A stretch of DNA of 64,000 bases from Frateuria_A yonginensis (GCF_037137055.1 NZ_JBBBNY010000004.1:186001-250000); one strand, 5' to 3'. Positions 7,852 through 16,974 are shown, numbered from the stretch's first letter. Made by a program: numbers and translations. The notes: generated by a model not told the origin, from the letters alone.

Positions 7852-10347
7852 ATGCATTCGAAGTTCACGCCGTTGATCCGCCGCAAGGCCTTCCGCCTGT
7901 GCGCCATCGCCGCCGGCCTGCTCGCCAGCGGCGTCGCCCTGGCCGACGCGCAGCTCGATCCGCAGCTGGTGCAGAAAATGAGCGCCGCCGCACCCACCGA
8001 CCCGCTGCAGGTGGTGATCACCTACAGGCAGTCGGGCCCGGTGACCGCCGACCAGTTGGCCGTGCTCAAGTCGCTGGGCATCACCCAGGGCCTGACCATG
8101 CACACGCTGCCGATCGCCGGTGCGCTGGCGACGCCGGACGAGATCCGCGCGCTGGCCAAGCGCGACGACGTGGTCTCGATCTGGGCCAACCGTCCGCTGA
8201 AATACCTCGACGCCGAGGCCAACGGGCTGTCCGGCGCTGCGCGCACGATCGCCAATCCGGGCGACTACCACCGCGCGATCCCCTTCAGCGGCAAGGGCGT
8301 GACCGTCGAGGTCAACGACTCGGGTATCGATGCCACCCACATGGACCTGGCCTACGGCACGCACGTGGTGCAGAACACGCAGGGGCTGACCAACCTCGCC
8401 GCATACGACACCCTGCTGCCGATCACCTACGTCGAAGGCGTGTCCAACACCGACTGGGGCTCGGGCCACGGCACGCACTGCGCCGGCATCGTCGGTGGCA
8501 CCGGCGCGCGCTCCAACGGCCTCTACACGGGCGTGGCGCCGGGCGCCGACCTGGTCGGCTACGGCTCCGGCGGCGTGCTGCTGATCCTCGACGCGGTGGG
8601 CGGGCTGGACTACGCCGCCACCAACCAGTTCAGCTACCGCAACCCGATCCGCGTGGTCAGCAACTCCTGGGGCAGCTCGGGCAAGTTCGACCCGGCCGAC
8701 CCGGTCAACATCGCTTCCTACGAGCTCTACAAGCGCGGCATCGTCACCGTGTTCGCCGCCGGCAACGACGGCCCTGGCGAGGACACCCACAACCCCTACG
8801 CGCAGGCCCCGTGGGTGATCTCGGTCGGCGCCAGCGAGAAGAACGGCGTGCTCACCGATTTCTCCTCGCGCGGCAAGCGCGGCGAGAGCGGCAGCTTCAC
8901 CATGCCCGACGGCACGCAGTGGACCTACGTCAACGAGCCGACCATCGTCGCGCCGGGCGTGGATATCGTCTCCACCCGCGACAGCACCGGCACGCTGCCC
9001 GCGCTGGAAGCGCAGCAGGACGCGCAGACCATTCCCGCCGCCTACCTGCCGTTCTACACCACCATGAGCGGCACCTCGATGGCGACGCCGCACGTGGCCG
9101 GCATCGTCGCGCTGATGCTCGAAGCCAACCCCGGCCTCACGCCGGCACAGGTGCGCGACATCCTGCGCCGCACCGCCACCAACATGACCGGGCGCCTCAG
9201 CTGGGAGGCGGGCGCCGGCCATGTCAACGCCTACACGGCGGTTGCCGAGGCGGCGGGCCTGCGCAACGACTTCGGCGCCACGGTGAACGCGCTCCACAGC
9301 TTCAACAGCAACGCCATCGTCACGCCCGGCGCGCCGCCGATCCCGTTCTCGGTCGACTTCGCGCCGGTCGGCCCGGTCGGCGAGCAGAGCTTCACCGTGG
9401 GGCCGGAAGTGGCCTGGGTCAGTGCTCGGGCGACCATCGACGCCAACACGCTGGCGCTGGTGCTGATCGACCCGGACGGCGTGCGCTACGGCTCGTCGAT
9501 CGCCCTGCCGGTGCTCGGCGATACCGTCACCACCGGCGCGCCGGCGAAACCGGGCGTGTGGAAGGTCACCGTGCGCGGCATCGGATCGGTCTCCGGCACC
9601 AACGTGGACCCGCTCGGGGCCACCAACGGCTACGCGGCACCCGGCACGGTCACCGGCGAGATCAGCTTCCTCAACAGCGGTGGCTACACCGGCCTGGGCG
9701 ACATCGCCGACCACCCGGCGCGCGAGGCGATCGAGTTCGCGGTTGCCAACCGGCTGGTGGATGGCCTGGCCGACGGCCTGTTCCATCCCGACGATCCGCT
9801 CAAGCGCAGCGACCTGGCCAAGTACCTGGTGATGGGCGCCAGCGTGCGCCAGTACCTGCCCTTCGACGGCCAGCCGAGCTTCACCGACCTCGGCACCGGC
9901 AAGGCCGCCTACCCCTTCGCCGAGTCGGCGATCGCCCGCGGCGCCGCGCTGCGCGACACCGGCCAGAACCAGGACGGCGTGATGACCCTGTGGGGCGGCC
10001 AGTTCCGTCCGAACGACAGCGTGACCCGGCTCAGCCTGGCCTACTCGCTGGTGCAGAGTCTGGCGCTGCAGGACCAGGCGCGTTCCTTCAGCGGCGACCT
10101 CGCGGCATTCTACGACGGCCAGCGCATCCCGCTGGACGACGCCGGCCTGATCCCCGCCAACCTGCGCGGCTACGTGCAGCTGGCGCTGGACCGCGGCGTG
10201 CTGAACGCGCGCTTCAAGCTGACCCAGGGCCCGTACGACCTGCAGCCCACGCTGCATGCCTACTTCGACCCGAACGGCACCGTGACGCGTGCGGCCTACG
10301 CCGTGGCGGCCGGGCGTTATCTCTCGCTGTACCAGAGCGGGCAGTAA
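7852..10347 (+). CDS. Secreted subtilisin-like (S8) serine protease with C-terminal SLH repeats
   Basis: 831 residues. The signal peptide ends at about residue 31 (GLLASGVALA). An inhibitor-I9-like propeptide spans about 45-125. The S8 catalytic domain covers about 143-460: Asp156 in NDSGID, His206 in GHGTHCAG, oxyanion Asn305 in AAGNDGPG, Ser409 in SGTSMATPH. A beta-sandwich-like region follows (about 470-600). From residue 614 three S-layer-homology-like repeats can be read, each with a RSDLAKYL/TRLSLAY/TRAAYAV helix. SLH modules usually bind secondary cell-wall polymers in Gram-positives or anchor outer-membrane proteins in cyanobacteria, so their presence here is odd. GGGGAG lies before the ATG. 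No protease partner gene is adjacent. Confidence 0.92.
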   Translation: MHSKFTPLIRRKAFRLCAIAAGLLASGVALADAQLDPQLVQKMSAAAPTDPLQVVITYRQSGPVTADQLAVLKSLGITQGLTMHTLPIAGALATPDEIRALAKRDDVVSIWANRPLKYLDAEANGLSGAARTIANPGDYHRAIPFSGKGVTVEVNDSGIDATHMDLAYGTHVVQNTQGLTNLAAYDTLLPITYVEGVSNTDWGSGHGTHCAGIVGGTGARSNGLYTGVAPGADLVGYGSGGVLLILDAVGGLDYAATNQFSYRNPIRVVSNSWGSSGKFDPADPVNIASYELYKRGIVTVFAAGNDGPGEDTHNPYAQAPWVISVGASEKNGVLTDFSSRGKRGESGSFTMPDGTQWTYVNEPTIVAPGVDIVSTRDSTGTLPALEAQQDAQTIPAAYLPFYTTMSGTSMATPHVAGIVALMLEANPGLTPAQVRDILRRTATNMTGRLSWEAGAGHVNAYTAVAEAAGLRNDFGATVNALHSFNSNAIVTPGAPPIPFSVDFAPVGPVGEQSFTVGPEVAWVSARATIDANTLALVLIDPDGVRYGSSIALPVLGDTVTTGAPAKPGVWKVTVRGIGSVSGTNVDPLGATNGYAAPGTVTGEISFLNSGGYTGLGDIADHPAREAIEFAVANRLVDGLADGLFHPDDPLKRSDLAKYLVMGASVRQYLPFDGQPSFTDLGTGKAAYPFAESAIARGAALRDTGQNQDGVMTLWGGQFRPNDSVTRLSLAYSLVQSLALQDQARSFSGDLAAFYDGQRIPLDDAGLIPANLRGYVQLALDRGVLNARFKLTQGPYDLQPTLHAYFDPNGTVTRAAYAVAAGRYLSLYQSGQ

Positions 10348-10372
10348 GGCCCGCCAATCCCGCCGGCGGGCC
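10348..10372. terminator. Hairpin between converging genes
   Basis: Stem ggcccgcc/ggcgggcc, 8 bp perfect with a 9-base loop, immediately after the protease stop and before the end of the minus-strand gene ending at 10418. It has no T run on either side, so terminator activity is uncertain. Confidence 0.45.
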
Positions 10373-10417
10373 GGACATCCGGCTCGCCTGGCGGGCACCG
10401 CCGATATCGGACGCCGG

Positions 10418-11188
10418 TCACGCCGTCACGGGCCAGTCGAACGCCACGTGGGTGTTGTTGAAGTGCGGATCCTCCAGGCTGCCGCCCGGATGGGCGATGA
10501 GCTCGCCCGGGATCCCTTCCACTTCCAGCGGCTGGCCTTCGACGAAGCGCACGCCCAGCGCCTGCAGCTCCACCAGCCGTTCGCACAGCAGACCGGCCTG
10601 CTCGGCCTGTGCGTCGGGCACGCGGCGGAGACTGAGGTCCGGCCGGCCGAACTTGCGCAGGCCGCGGGTATGGATGTGCGAGCGACCGGGCGCGGCGTCC
10701 TCGTTGCGCAGGATCAGCACGTGATGGCGCGGTGGTGCGCCGCCGGGCACGAGGTAGTGCCGGCGCCAGCCCGCGGCGTCGAACAGGGTGAGGATCTGCG
10801 GGTCCAGGATCGCGCTGCCGCCCACATCGAGCAGCCCGGCCAGCACGCCCAGCGTGTCGCGCAGGTAATCCAGGCTGTCGCGGTCGGCCAGTTCGCCGCG
10901 CACCACCAGCACGTCGGGCGCGGCGCGGGCCTGGTCGAAGGCCGTCGGGTCGTCCTCCTTCAGCAGCTCGCCGAGCACGCCCTTCAGCGGGTAGCCCTCC
11001 CAGCCGCGCAGGGCGTTGTGGGCGAAGCGCTCCAGCCCGACGCCCTCGGGCAGGCCACGGCTGGCGTAGCGCGCAGCGGGAATCGCCAGGTCCTCGGTGA
11101 ACCGGCCGAACACGTAGAAGTACAGCAGGATGGTCTCGTCGCTGGGCTGCCAGTACGGGCGCGGCCACGTTTCGGGGATGGCGGTCAT
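10418..11188 (-). CDS. Uncharacterised protein, possibly DUF4261-like
   Basis: 256 residues, soluble, with no signal peptide or membrane helix. The N-terminus is rich in aromatics (YWQPSDETILLYFYVFGRF). The C-terminal half includes HTRGLRKFGRPDLSLRRVP and GGSLEDPHFNNTHVAFDWP, which resemble DUF4261-type proteins; I am not certain of that match. GAGGA stands 6 bases before the ATG. It is the last of three minus-strand genes (halogenase-like, tdk, this) with gaps of 57 and 73 bp, so it may be cotranscribed. No function is proposed. Confidence 0.7.
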   Translation of the reverse strand: MTAIPETWPRPYWQPSDETILLYFYVFGRFTEDLAIPAARYASRGLPEGVGLERFAHNALRGWEGYPLKGVLGELLKEDDPTAFDQARAAPDVLVVRGELADRDSLDYLRDTLGVLAGLLDVGGSAILDPQILTLFDAAGWRRHYLVPGGAPPRHHVLILRNEDAAPGRSHIHTRGLRKFGRPDLSLRRVPDAQAEQAGLLCERLVELQALGVRFVEGQPLEVEGIPGELIAHPGGSLEDPHFNNTHVAFDWPVTA

Positions 11189-11261
11189 GCGGATTCCTCG
11201 GTAGGAGAAGCGCCCTCACCCGCCCCACTGCTTGGCGCGCACCGGGGCGGGCAAGCGAGCG

Positions 11262-11894
11262 TCAGGGCCGGTCGTCCAGCGGCAGCACGCTCTGCTGCAA
11301 CTCGATGCGGCCGCGCCCCTCGGTGATGTGCTTGAACTCGGCGCGGCTCACCGAGACGTAACGGTCGTTGCCGCCGATCTCCACCTGCGGCCCCTCGGTC
11401 ACCGCACGGCCCTGCTCGTCCACGCGCACCACCATGGTCGCCTTGCGCCCGGTATGGCAGATCGTCTTGATCTCTTCCAGGTTGTCGGCCCAGGCGAGCA
11501 GGTAGCGGCTGCCCTCGAACAGCTCGCCACGGAAGTCGGTGCGCAGCCCGTAGGCGAGCACCGGGATGCTGAGCCGGTCGACCACGTCGGACAGCTGCCA
11601 CACCTGCGCCTTGTTCAGGAACTGCGCCTCGTCGACGAACACGCAGTGCAGCGCGCCGCGGTCGGCGATGTCCTTCTCCACCAGTGCGAACAGGTCCTCG
11701 CCGCCGTGGAAACGACGCGCGTTCGCCTTCAGGCCGATGCGCGAGGCGACCACGCCTGCACCGAAGCGGTCGTCCAGCGCGGGCGTGAGGATCAACGTGC
11801 GCATGCCGCGCTCGTGGTAGTTGTACGCGCTCTGCAGCAGCGTGGTGGTCTTGCCGGCATTCATTGCCGAGTAATAGAAATAGAGCTTGGCCAT
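11262..11894 (-). CDS. tdk: Thymidine kinase (type II, bacterial)
   Basis: Salvage enzyme phosphorylating thymidine to dTMP with ATP. 210 residues. The P-loop is SAMNAGKTTTLLQ at residues 9-21, the Walker B/catalytic Glu is in FVDEAQFL, and YGLRTDFRGELFEGS matches the nucleoside-binding core. The structural zinc cysteines of the E. coli type look lost: ICHTGRK stands where E. coli has ICFCGRK, and YVSVSR where E. coli has YVSVCR, so the lasso may be stabilised without zinc. It lies downstream of the halogenase-like gene. A ggcgcgcctacaat promoter-like motif (minus strand) ends about 40 bases upstream. Confidence 0.95.
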   Translation of the reverse strand: MAKLYFYYSAMNAGKTTTLLQSAYNYHERGMRTLILTPALDDRFGAGVVASRIGLKANARRFHGGEDLFALVEKDIADRGALHCVFVDEAQFLNKAQVWQLSDVVDRLSIPVLAYGLRTDFRGELFEGSRYLLAWADNLEEIKTICHTGRKATMVVRVDEQGRAVTEGPQVEIGGNDRYVSVSRAEFKHITEGRGRIELQQSVLPLDDRP

Positions 11895-11934
11895 GAGGCG
11901 TCGGCAGGGCCGGATCGGTCAGCGGAAACGGGAC

Positions 11935-11940
11935 ATTGTA
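11935..11940 (-). promoter_or_regulatory. Candidate -10 box of tdk
   Basis: On the minus strand the sequence reads ggcgcgcctacaat, with TACAAT about 40 bases before the tdk start. The identical 14-mer occurs before the TonB receptor at 49110. A leader of about 34 nt is expected. Confidence 0.45.
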
Positions 11941-11951
11941 GGCGCGCCGGG

Positions 11952-13250
11952 CTAGCCGGCGCGCGCCTGCGCCAGTCGCTGGCGGCGGCCGACCCACCAC
12001 TGGCGGGCGTTGCGCAGCGCGGCGATCGCGTAGATCAGCTTGAACAGGCGCAGCCGCCGCAGCACGGCCGGCGCATCGAACAGGTCGCCAGCGAGCATCG
12101 AGATCACACCCTGCTCCAGCTGCCAGACGTTGCGCGGCGAACGGAACATCTGCCGCATCACCGGCTCGTTGAAGCGGTAGATGAAGAAGGCGAAACGCGC
12201 CATGCCCGCGCGCAGGCGCTTCTCCAGCGCGCGCTGCAGCGCCGCCTCGCGATGCGGTTCGCGCAATGCGCCGTCGACCACCCCGACCGCCCGCTCCGCA
12301 CCCTCCATTGCCAGGTACACGCCGGAGGAGAACACCGGGTCGAGGAAGGCGAAGGCGTCGCCGACCAGGATCCAGCCGGGGCCGGCCATGTGCGTCGAGT
12401 CGTACGAGTAGTTGCCGGCGACGCGAACTTCGTCGACCAGCGTGGCGCCCTCCAGGCGCTGCCAAAGGCTCGTGTTGAGGCGCAAGGTCTCGAGCAGGAA
12501 CGCGCGCGCATCGCCGCGGCGACGCTTGAGGTAGTCGGGCCAGCACACCGCACCCACGCTCATGCAGCCGTCGGGCAGCGGGATCATCCACATCCAGCCG
12601 TGCTCGAAGCGGTAGATGCTCACGTTGCCGGCATCCTCGCCGGGGCGCCGCTGCGCGCCCGCGAAACGGCCGAAGATCGCTGCGCTCTGGTGCTGGCGGT
12701 TCTTGCGCTTGAGCTTCCTCTTCGAGGAAAGGAAGGCGTCGCGGCCACTGGCGTCGATCACGTAGCGGGCCTCGATGCGGTAGTGGCGGCCCTGGTCGGT
12801 GCGCACCTCGAGCCGGCTTTCGCGCGGCCCGGCCTGCTCGACCTTGAGCACCTCGTGGCCTTCGCGTGCCTCGGCACCGCACTCGCGCGCGTGGTCGTAG
12901 AGCATCTTGTCGAAGTCCTGCCGCCACACCTGGTAGCTGTGCGGCGGGCTGTCGCCGAGCGCGCGGCCGAAGGAGAACACGTTGTAGCCGCGCTCGTTGT
13001 CGGCCTCGAAATCCGCGCCGGCCTTGAACACGCCCATGGCGTGCACCTTGTCCAGCACGCCCAGGCGCTCGAACAGCGGCAGGTTCATCGGCAGCAGCGA
13101 TTCGCCGATGTGGAAGCGCGGGTGGCGTTCCTTCTCCAGCGCCACCACCCGGTAGCCGCGTCGCGCCAGCAGGGCGGCCGCCGTGCTGCCGGCCGGCCCG
13201 CCGCCGATGACCGCCACGTCGCACCGCTCGATCGCCGTCTCCCGCTCCAT
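11952..13250 (-). CDS. FAD-dependent oxidoreductase of the flavin halogenase family
   Basis: 432 residues. The FAD-binding GGGPAGS motif is at residues 16-22 and a second FAD contact GWILVGDAFAFLDP is near residue 300. Two features of flavin-dependent halogenases are kept: Lys76 in GVFKAGADF after GESLLP, the position of the Lys that carries the chloramine/HOCl intermediate, and W219-M-W221-M-I-P, which fits the WxWxIP signature. Relatives include halogenase-like proteins of aryl-polyene/xanthomonadin clusters, but no such cluster is nearby. It may therefore be a halogenase or a family member reduced to oxidoreductase activity. A strong GGGGAGG precedes the ATG. It is divergent from rep. Confidence 0.75.
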   Translation of the reverse strand: MERETAIERCDVAVIGGGPAGSTAAALLARRGYRVVALEKERHPRFHIGESLLPMNLPLFERLGVLDKVHAMGVFKAGADFEADNERGYNVFSFGRALGDSPPHSYQVWRQDFDKMLYDHARECGAEAREGHEVLKVEQAGPRESRLEVRTDQGRHYRIEARYVIDASGRDAFLSSKRKLKRKNRQHQSAAIFGRFAGAQRRPGEDAGNVSIYRFEHGWMWMIPLPDGCMSVGAVCWPDYLKRRRGDARAFLLETLRLNTSLWQRLEGATLVDEVRVAGNYSYDSTHMAGPGWILVGDAFAFLDPVFSSGVYLAMEGAERAVGVVDGALREPHREAALQRALEKRLRAGMARFAFFIYRFNEPVMRQMFRSPRNVWQLEQGVISMLAGDLFDAPAVLRRLRLFKLIYAIAALRNARQWWVGRRQRLAQARAG

Positions 13251-13365
13251 CGCACCTCCCCGGCGTGCCTGGGCGGCACGCGTGCGCCGATTATGGCCGA
13301 TGCGCCCGGGCGTGGGAGAGCGGCTCTGCTACGATCGCGCTCCGCCTGCCCCTGCTTCCGGTTCC

Positions 13366-15348
13366 ATGCTCAATCCGCAACAACTGGCCGCCGTCGAACA
13401 CTGCGACAGCCCGCTGCTGGTGCTGGCCGGCGCCGGCTCCGGCAAGACCTCGGTGATCACGCAGAAGATCGCCCACCTGATCCAGCGGCGGAAGCTCGCC
13501 GCCGCGAAGATCGCCGCCATCACCTTCACCAACAAGGCCGCGCGCGAGATGCGCGAGCGCGTGGGCAAGCTGGTCAGCAGCGAGGATGCCGCCGCGCTCA
13601 CCGTGTGCACCTTCCACGCGCTGGGCCTGAGGTTCCTGCAGATCGAGCATGCGCGCGCGGGGCTGCGCCGCGGTTTCTCCGTACTGGACGCGGACGACAG
13701 CGAGGGCATCGTCAAGGAGCTCGCTCCCAAGGGCGCCAAGCCCGACGTGCTGTTCGGCCTGCGCAACCTGCTGAGCCGCGCCAAGAACGCCGGCCTCTCG
13801 CCCGAGCAGGCGCTAGCCTCCGCGCGCAGCCCGCGGGAGCTGGAGGCGGCCACGATCTACCAGATGTACCAGCAGCGCCTGGCCGCCTTCAACGCGGTGG
13901 ATTTCGACGACCTGATCCGCCTGCCGCTTTCCATCCTGGAAACCGACGCCGAGTGCCGCGACACCTGGCGCGAACGCCTGCGTTACCTGCTGGTGGACGA
14001 GTACCAGGACACCAACGACGCGCAGTACCGCCTGCTCAGGGCGCTGGCCGGCGAGCGCGGCGGCATCACCTGCGTGGGTGACGACGACCAGTCGATCTAC
14101 GCCTGGCGCGGCGCCAACCCCGAGAACATCGAGCAGCTCGGCCGCGACTGGCCGAACCTGCGCGTGATCAAGCTGGAGCAGAACTACCGTTGCGGCAGGC
14201 GCATCCTGCGCGCGGCCAACGCGCTGATCGCGCACAACCCGCACGTGCACGAGAAGAAGCTCTGGAGCGAGCATCCCGAGGGCGCGCCGATCCGCGTGCT
14301 CGAATGCAAGGACGCCGAGCACGAGGCGGAGAAGGTGGCGGCGATCGTCGCCACCCTGGCCGAGAAGCACAAGGCGCGCTGGCACGACATCGCCATCCTC
14401 TACCGCGGCAACTTCCAGGCCCGTCCGCTGGAAAAGGCGCTGCGCCTGGCGCGCATCCCCTACCACCTCACCGGCGCGCTGTCCTTCCTCGACCGCGCCG
14501 AGGTGAAGGACCTGCTCTGCTACCTGCGCCTGCTCACCAACCCCAGCGACGACGCGGCCTTCCTGCGCGTGGTGAACGTACCCAAGCGCGAAGTCGGCGC
14601 CACCACGTTGGAGAAGCTCGGCCAGCTCGCGCAGTCCCGGCACTGCTCGCTGCTGGAAGCCACCCGCAGCGACGCCGTGCTGCGCCAGCTCACGCCACGC
14701 CCGGCGGCGGCGCTGGCCGGCTTTTCCGAGCTGCTGGACGAACTGCGCAGCGCCTCGCTGCACCAGAGCGCGGCCGACCTGGTGGAGACCCTCCTCAAGC
14801 GCACCGGCTACGCGGCGCACCTTGCCGCCAGCACACCCGACGCCGCCCTGCGCGACCGGCGCCTCGCCAACCTGCAGGAACTGGCCGACTGGTTCCGCGC
14901 CATGCAGAAAGGCAACAGCGCCGGCGACCTCGCCGCGCAGCTGGCTCTGCTCAGCCACGCGGACCGCGACGAGCCCGGCAACGCGGTGCGCATGATGACC
15001 CTGCACGCGGCCAAGGGCCTGGAGTTCCGCTTCGTCTTCATCGTCGGCTGCGAGGAAGGCACGCTGCCGCACGAAGGGGCCATCGACGAAGGCCGCATCG
15101 ACGAGGAACGGCGCCTGATGTACGTAGGCATCACCCGCGCCAAGGAACTGCTGACGCTGTCCTGGTCGGCCAGAACCCGCCGCTACGGCGAGGTCCACGG
15201 CAACCAGCCCAGCCGCTTCCTGCACGAACTGCCGCAGGGCGACCTGCACTGGCAGGGCAAGGACCCGGAAGCGGACAAGGAGATCGTGCGCGAGACGGCC
15301 GAATCGCACATGGCCCGCATCGCCGCAATGCTCGCGGGAGGCGGATGA
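13366..15348 (+). CDS. rep: ATP-dependent DNA helicase Rep (UvrD/SF1A)
   Basis: 660 residues; 3'-to-5' helicase that clears proteins and restarts replication forks. Motif I is GAGSGKT (about residue 23), Ia is TFTNKAAREM, II is VDEYQDTN, III is GDDDQSIYAWRGA, IV is QNYRC, V is MTLHAAKGLEF and VI is YVGITRAKELL. The start MLNPQQLAAVEHCDSP matches Rep proteins; the longer upstream frame is rejected. A -10-like TACGAT lies at 13330-13335. The stop shares one base with the following sulfotransferase start (TGATG), so the two genes are likely cotranscribed although their roles look unrelated. Confidence 0.95.
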   Translation: MLNPQQLAAVEHCDSPLLVLAGAGSGKTSVITQKIAHLIQRRKLAAAKIAAITFTNKAAREMRERVGKLVSSEDAAALTVCTFHALGLRFLQIEHARAGLRRGFSVLDADDSEGIVKELAPKGAKPDVLFGLRNLLSRAKNAGLSPEQALASARSPRELEAATIYQMYQQRLAAFNAVDFDDLIRLPLSILETDAECRDTWRERLRYLLVDEYQDTNDAQYRLLRALAGERGGITCVGDDDQSIYAWRGANPENIEQLGRDWPNLRVIKLEQNYRCGRRILRAANALIAHNPHVHEKKLWSEHPEGAPIRVLECKDAEHEAEKVAAIVATLAEKHKARWHDIAILYRGNFQARPLEKALRLARIPYHLTGALSFLDRAEVKDLLCYLRLLTNPSDDAAFLRVVNVPKREVGATTLEKLGQLAQSRHCSLLEATRSDAVLRQLTPRPAAALAGFSELLDELRSASLHQSAADLVETLLKRTGYAAHLAASTPDAALRDRRLANLQELADWFRAMQKGNSAGDLAAQLALLSHADRDEPGNAVRMMTLHAAKGLEFRFVFIVGCEEGTLPHEGAIDEGRIDEERRLMYVGITRAKELLTLSWSARTRRYGEVHGNQPSRFLHELPQGDLHWQGKDPEADKEIVRETAESHMARIAAMLAGGG

Positions 15349-16928
15349 TGGGCGAACCTACGTTCGCCGATCAGGCGGCCGCCGCCTTCAACCGGCGCGA
15401 CTGGCCCAGAGCACGCGAGCTTGCCCTGCGCGCGCTCGAACAGGCGCCGCTGGCGCGCTCGGGCATGCACTACGTCGCGGGCATCGCCTGCCTGGAGATG
15501 CAGCAGCTCGTGCCGGCGATCGGATGGCTGCGCCAGGCGGTCGAGCTCCATCCCGGACGCGCGGATTTCGCAGCCCAACTCGCCAAGGCCCTGTCCATCG
15601 CGCGGATGCCTGGCGACGCCGTGGCGGCGGCCGACCGCGCGCTCGCGCTGGCGCCCGCCGATCCGATCACGCTGGACACCCTCGGCGTGGTCTACACGCA
15701 GGCGAATGCGCATGAACGGGCCATCGCGGTGTTCCGCCGGGCTGCCGCGTGCATGCCGGGCGCCGCCCATTACCGCTTCAACCTCGCCACCTCGCTGGTC
15801 TTCGCCGGCGATACCCAGGGCGCCGAGCAGGAACTCGAAGCATGCCTGGCCCTGGACCCCGCATTCTGGAAGGCGCACCTGACGCTGGCTCAGCTCCGTC
15901 ACCAGACCCGCGAGCGCAATCATCTGGAACGCCTGCGCTCCCTGCTGACCGAAGCCAGTGCCGATCCTGCAGGGGCGATGTACCTCCACCTTGCCCTGGC
16001 CAAGGAGTACGAGGACCTGGGGGACTACCCGGCCGCGTTCGACCATCTCGTCCGCGGCAAGGCGGCAGGGCGGGCCTCGCGCCCGTACGCGGCACGGCGT
16101 GACGAGGCCTTGTTCGAAGCCCTCATGCGCGCCTTTTCCCAGCCCAGCCAGGAAGCGTCCGGCTTCCCGTGTGAGGAGCCCATCTTCGTGATCGGCATGC
16201 CCCGCTCGGGCACGACCCTGGTCGAGCGCATCCTTTCCAGCCATCCGGATGTGCACTCGGCAGGCGAACTGCAGAACTTCGGCGCCGTCTTGAAGCGCCT
16301 GTCCGCCAGTCCGACCCCGTATCTGCTCGATCCCGACACCATCGCGCGCGCGCGCCGCATCGCCCCCCGGCATCTGGGCGAGGCCTACGTCGCCAGTACC
16401 CGGCCCGCCACGGGCGCGAAGCCGCGCTTCGTGGACAAGCTACCGCACAACTTTCTCTATGCGGGCTTCATCGCGCGCGCACTGCCGAAGGCCAGGATCA
16501 TCTGCCTGCGGCGCGATCCGCTCGATACCTGCCTGAGCAATTTCCGGCAGCTCTTCGCGCAGACCTCACCGTACTACGACTATTCGTTCGATCTGCTCGA
16601 CACGGGCCGCTACTACGTCCTGTTCGATCGCCTGATGGCACATTGGCGGCGCGTGCTTCCGGACCGCATCCTCGAAGTCCGGTACGAGTCGCTGGTGGAC
16701 GACCAGGAGGCGGGCACGCGCGCCTTGTTGCAGCACTGCGGACTGCCATGGGACGAGGCCTGCCTGCGGTTCGAACACAATCCGGCACCCGTCGCCACGG
16801 CCAGCGCGGTGCAGGTCAGGAGTCCGATCTATCGCACCGCGATCCGGCGCTGGGAGCGATACCGGGCGCAACTGGCGCCCGTGCGGGAACTGCTGCGGCA
16901 TGCCGGCCTGGTGCCGGAAGACGATTAA
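15348..16928 (+). CDS. TPR-repeat sulfotransferase
   Basis: 526 residues. The N-terminal half (about 1-270) is a run of TPR-like helix pairs (RRDWPRARELALRALEQAP, PADPITLDTLGVVYTQA, CLALDPAFWKAHLTLAQLR). The C-terminal half is a sulfotransferase: the PAPS 5'-phosphosulfate loop is FVIGMPRSGTTLVERILSS and the 3'-phosphate loop is in IICLRRDPLDTCLSNF. ATG codons occur at 15345 and 15348; the second is chosen because GGGAGG (15336-15341) is then 6 bases away. It overlaps the rep stop by one base. Sulfate would be moved from PAPS to an unknown acceptor. No signal peptide is seen. Confidence 0.88.
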   Translation: MGEPTFADQAAAAFNRRDWPRARELALRALEQAPLARSGMHYVAGIACLEMQQLVPAIGWLRQAVELHPGRADFAAQLAKALSIARMPGDAVAAADRALALAPADPITLDTLGVVYTQANAHERAIAVFRRAAACMPGAAHYRFNLATSLVFAGDTQGAEQELEACLALDPAFWKAHLTLAQLRHQTRERNHLERLRSLLTEASADPAGAMYLHLALAKEYEDLGDYPAAFDHLVRGKAAGRASRPYAARRDEALFEALMRAFSQPSQEASGFPCEEPIFVIGMPRSGTTLVERILSSHPDVHSAGELQNFGAVLKRLSASPTPYLLDPDTIARARRIAPRHLGEAYVASTRPATGAKPRFVDKLPHNFLYAGFIARALPKARIICLRRDPLDTCLSNFRQLFAQTSPYYDYSFDLLDTGRYYVLFDRLMAHWRRVLPDRILEVRYESLVDDQEAGTRALLQHCGLPWDEACLRFEHNPAPVATASAVQVRSPIYRTAIRRWERYRAQLAPVRELLRHAGLVPEDD

Positions 16929-16961
16929 AAAGACGGCCCCGCCGGAGCGGCGGCCGTCTTT
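16929..16961. terminator. Bidirectional rho-independent terminator
   Basis: Perfect 10-bp stem aaagacggcc/ggccgtcttt with a 13-base loop. A-runs and T-runs on the two sides serve both the sulfotransferase (plus) and the TonB receptor (minus), which converge here. Confidence 0.88.
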
Positions 16962-16974
16962 CGTCGCCAGGCGG

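Noticed and set aside
7786..10398. Long minus-strand frame opposite the S8 protease
   Set aside because: Product rich in Arg, Gly, Ala, His without motifs; the protease frame has a full catalytic triad.
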